Assembly: GCF_050873445.1 (NCBI RefSeq)
Contig: NZ_JBNMIU010000006.1
Location: 1 to 64,000 of the forward strand
Reading direction: 5' to 3'
Length of the DNA: 64,000 nt
DNA from: Acidaminococcus sp050873445
GTDB taxonomy: Bacteria; Bacillota; Negativicutes; Acidaminococcales; Acidaminococcaceae
Position numbers and translations under genes: made by a program. Under the pieces are notes generated by a model. That model was not told the origin of the DNA, did no database searches, and was given only the letters and a program-made list of their open reading frames with translations. Each line of letters opens with the position of its first letter. The stretch's first letter is position 1. Below, piece after piece: positions 61,001 through 64,000 of the stretch.

Positions 61001-64000
61001 TCCATCGCCATCGGTACCCGTGCCCAGACCTATACAACGGATACGACTGAACATCTTACAGGTGCCAAAGCGGTGGCCATCGGTTACAACGCAACGACGG
61101 CTGGTGATGAATCTATAGCGCTCGGCAGTCAGGCAACCGTGAAATCTCACTATGGTACAGCGATTGGATCAAATGCACTGGCTAAAGGCGAGGCTGCCGT
61201 GGCTCTGGGCCAAAATAGCAGAGCCGATGGGGGCAATGCGATGGCTGTGGGCCAGGAGAACAGCATTACAGGACAAAGCACCTATGGCCTGGGCAGCAGC
61301 AACACCGTCGGCGTCGGCGGAGGATCCATCACCAAAAGCGGTATTTCGGGTTCCGGAAACCAGGTGACGACTGCTTCAGATCCCAACGTGACCCATCCCA
61401 TTTCAGGGATTTATCTGACGGGCAACAGCAACAAACTGGACCAGGAAGTCGCCCACAACCAGGTATCGGATATCACGGTCACGGGCAGCGATAATGCCAT
61501 TGCTGCCGGCATGGGCGGCACCTCCAGCCATGCCAATATCCTGAACCGGATTGCTGTTCTGGGTTCCGGAAACAAGGTGCAGGGCAAAGGTTCGGACAAT
61601 GGTATGGACAGCAAGATCCAGAATGTCACCATCCTTGGCTATGGAAACACAGTGGATGCCAATACGGATACGAAAGTGGATTTTTCCAACACCCAGATCC
61701 TGGGCAACAACGTGACGGCCACCCTGGGCAATTCCGTATACCTGGGCAACGGAGCAGCCTATATAGGCCAGACGAAGGCGTCCAGCGATGCCATCACTTC
61801 GGCCAGGGACGCCGCTGCTGCGGCAGCTGAAGCATCGGCGGAATATGCGGCAGCCACCACGGATGAGAAAAAGGCCCAGATCAGGGCCCAGTATGAAGCC
61901 CGGTACCTGTACAAGCTCAATATCCAGGCCATGGAGGCAAACGGCACGACAGCCGGTACCCAGAGCTATAATATGGACGAAACCTATGGGGACGGCACCA
62001 GCTACGCCTATGCCGGTGCCAGCCCGACGGGCGTCGTTACGGTGGGCAGCGTGGGCGGTGAACGGCGGATCCAGAATGTGGCTGCCGGCCTGGTGAGTGC
62101 CCACAGCACCGATGCGGTCAACGGCTCCCAGCTCTATGCGCTGACCCGGCAGCTGCGTTTCGGCGGCGACAATTCCAGCTTCGGTACGCATAGCAGCGAC
62201 GATCAAAATGTCATCGCCCGGGGTTCGGACCAGCCCCTGGCCATTACCGGCGGAGCAGGCGTCACGACGACCACGACAAATGGCGTGACGACGATTACCG
62301 TGGACAGCACGAAGCTGACGGACAAGAACATCGGTGTCATTGCTGATACGAAAGACAACGCCCTGAATGTGAAACTGGCCAGCGATTTGACCGGTCTGCA
62401 TACGGTCCAGCTGGGTACGGGCAGCGGTACGGACTACAAAGAAACCATCAGGCTGGACGGCACGGGTGATAAGGGCGGCAGCATGGTCTTGAAGGATACC
62501 AAGGGTGCCCTGCAGAACACTGTTGATGCCACCGGCATGACCCTGACCAGCGGTGCGAAATTCACCAGCAGTGGCATTTCTGCCGGTAATCAGCAGATCA
62601 AGGATGTAAAGGCAGGCAAGGAGGATACGGATGCCGTCAACATGGGCCAGCTGAAGGCTCTTTCTTCCAAAGTGGAGAATGCGTCCTGGACCATCGAAGA
62701 TGATGACCACAAGGACAATGCCCAGCAGGTGAAAAACGGGGATACGGTTTCTCTCAAGGCCGGTAAAAATCTCCTGCTTTCTCAAGATGGGAAAAAGTTT
62801 ACGTACAGTCTGGATTCCACACTGACCGATATGAACAGCATTACGGCGGTGGATGGTAAGATGAACACTTCCGTCCTGAACGGGGAAGGGCTGAAAGTCA
62901 CGGACAAAGAGCACAATGCCCTGACCCAGCATGCCACGGAAGTGCGGCTCCATGACGGCAAGAAGGCAGAAGACGATACGAGGACCGATGTGGTCCTGGG
63001 CAACCAGGGCCTGCAGAACGGCGGCCATACCATTACAGGCGTTGCCGACGGCAGGGTGGATGCCAATTCTCAGGAAGCCGTCAATGGCAGTCAGCTCTAT
63101 GCTTTGCAGCAGAAAGTGGGCAGCGGCTGGAAGCTCACAGGCAATGATCCATCCAGCACCATCAGCATCGGGGCGGATAAGACTGTTTCCTTCAAAAATG
63201 GCAGGAACAGTATTGTAACCGTAGAGGGCTCCGATTCCGGTGCTACGGTGGAAGTCGATCTGGCTCCTCATGTCAACATTTCCACCATTCGTCTGGGTGG
63301 TAACCAGGGTGCTGACGGCGCCTGGACCGGCGGTATCTATATCGGAAGCCAGGCGGGCGGCGGTGCCAATCCGGACACGGGCAATTACATCACCGGCCTT
63401 TCCAATACGAAGTGGGATAATTCCCATGTAGTGAGCGGTCGGGCGGCTACGGAAGACCAGCTGCAGGCGGCCATTTCCCAGGTCACGACGGCGGCCAGCA
63501 ACAATGACCTCCATGTGAAGGGCGGTGACTACAACATTACGACCACTACGGACGGGAATGGCCAGAAACACAATGACGTGACCCTGGGCGTCGTGGATGG
63601 GAAAGGTAATACGAAAGAAACTGTGGTCATCCATGATGTGGCCAAGGCTTCTGACCTGGGTGATACGGGAAAACTGGATCAGGATATCCGGAACAAGAAT
63701 GGCACCACTTCTGTAGTGGATGCGGTGAACAACCTGAATGACAAAGTGGGCGATAACCAGTATCTGGATGTGAAAGGTACGGAAATCGGGAACGGCGACA
63801 GCTCCACGACGGCGATCGGGAAACTGAACAACCGCATGAATGACATCTACAATGACATCTCTTCCAAGGCTGCGGCACATACGACGGTTTCCAAAGCCGA
63901 CGATAATGTGACCCTGGAAACCTCGACCGATCCTTCCAACGGCAGAACCGACTACAAGATCGGGCTGAACAAGGACAACATCGACCTGGGGAATGTAACC
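58080..64000 (+). CDS. Trimeric autotransporter adhesin (YadA type), phase-off, 3' end beyond the window
   Basis: ATG 58080 follows AAAGGGTGATTTGAT. The first 70 residues are an extended signal peptide of type V secretion (MNRIYKVIFNRNRHLVQVVP, hydrophobic stretch, ALPGYAA). Translation from this ATG stops at 58346. The passenger is in the next frame from 58298 (HSDTYISAS...) and runs without a stop to base 64000. It has a heptad-like coiled coil (about 58350-58690), then a very large head with left-handed YadA-type repeats of the SIAIG/NSVAIG kind (about 59130-61350) and several necks (DAVNGSQLYAL, DAVNMGQLKAL, EAVNGSQLYAL). One extra C or two fewer in the C12 tract at 58282 joins the frames. 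The anchor barrel lies outside the window. Confidence 0.9.
58282..58293 (+). repeat. C12 homopolymer, probable phase-variation tract
   Basis: Twelve consecutive C residues just after the signal peptide coding region of the adhesin. With 12 C the gene is out of frame; with 13 or 10 it reads TPPPPTHSDTY or TPPPTHSDTY and stays open. Confidence 0.9.
58477..58644 (+). repeat. 84-bp tandem repeat in the adhesin stalk
   Basis: An 84-bp unit (58477-58560) is followed by a near-identical second unit from 58561. It encodes 28 residues, four heptads of the kind NTKNI-SNKTAIDANT. It may change copy number and so stalk length. Confidence 0.75.

Noticed and set aside
58688..63880. Long minus-strand frames opposite the adhesin (58688-60322, 61403-63880)
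   Set aside because: Low-complexity repeats of the adhesin produce open complementary frames; no start signal or domain.

Overview
The window looks like a chromosome segment from a diderm Firmicute of the class Negativicutes, most likely Acidaminococcus or a close relative. This placement is an inference from gene content and not from a marker search. Core genes are Firmicute-like: RpoB/RpoC, the L21–Prp–L27 operon with an N-terminally extended L27, RNase Y, EcfA1-EcfA2-EcfT-TruA, and a Gram-positive-type LexA box at recA. The cell also has an outer membrane, shown by a TonB-dependent receptor and a YadA-type trimeric autotransporter. An LL-diaminopimelate aminotransferase, a class I hydroxylamine reductase and several carboxylate/amino-acid transporters fit a strict anaerobe that ferments amino acids. 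The DNA is moderately GC-rich.

Layout. 1-1.5 kb: probable right end of an IS200/IS605-type element, a LysR regulator and a small orphan ORF. 1.6-7.2 kb: secreted phosphoesterase, dapF, dapL, a small exported protein and a DUF4143-type ATPase behind a large dyad. 7.3-11.1 kb (minus strand): potABCD polyamine uptake. 11.2-12.7 kb: rplU-prp-rpmA and a ParE-like orphan. 12.7-20.9 kb: rpoB-rpoC behind a structured leader with a terminator. 20.9-24.6 kb: Fe(III)-type ABC importer whose ATPase is frameshifted. 24.7-28.9 kb: NERD-like membrane protein and two AbgT transporters. 29-32.3 kb: ecfA1-ecfA2-ecfT-truA. 32.4-34.3 kb: TonB-dependent receptor. 34.6-39.2 kb: FMN riboswitch, ribD-ribE-ribBA-ribH and hslO. 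39.2-42.6 kb: LexA-controlled recA-recX, then rny. 42.9-46.9 kb: ECF S-component, HD protein, uridine phosphorylase-like protein, deoB and an exported protein. 47-51 kb: hcp, an alpha/beta hydrolase and a dicarboxylate/amino-acid symporter. 51.1-54.8 kb: MaoC-like hydratase, bioY, thiolase and AMP-forming acyl-CoA ligase as one tightly packed unit behind a BirA-box-like dyad. 55-57.9 kb: exported beta-helix-type protein, SYLF protein and TrmO-like protein. 58 kb to the end: a very large trimeric autotransporter adhesin that runs off the window.

Most notable observations: (1) the adhesin is switched off in this sequence by a 12-C tract just after its signal peptide; one extra C or two fewer restores a reading frame that is open to the window end, so this is a likely phase-variation switch. 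(2) A family of intergenic hairpin repeats recurs in at least five places, and its outer arms change together between copies so that pairing is kept. (3) The MaoC/BioY/thiolase/ligase unit resembles the Bacillus biotin-regulon yhfSTU genes, whose chemistry is not settled, and here carries an extra hydratase. (4) The rpoBC leader can form mutually exclusive helices before an intrinsic terminator, and rpoBC is not preceded by rplJL. (5) The Fe(III)-type ABC ATPase is frameshifted in its C-terminal domain.
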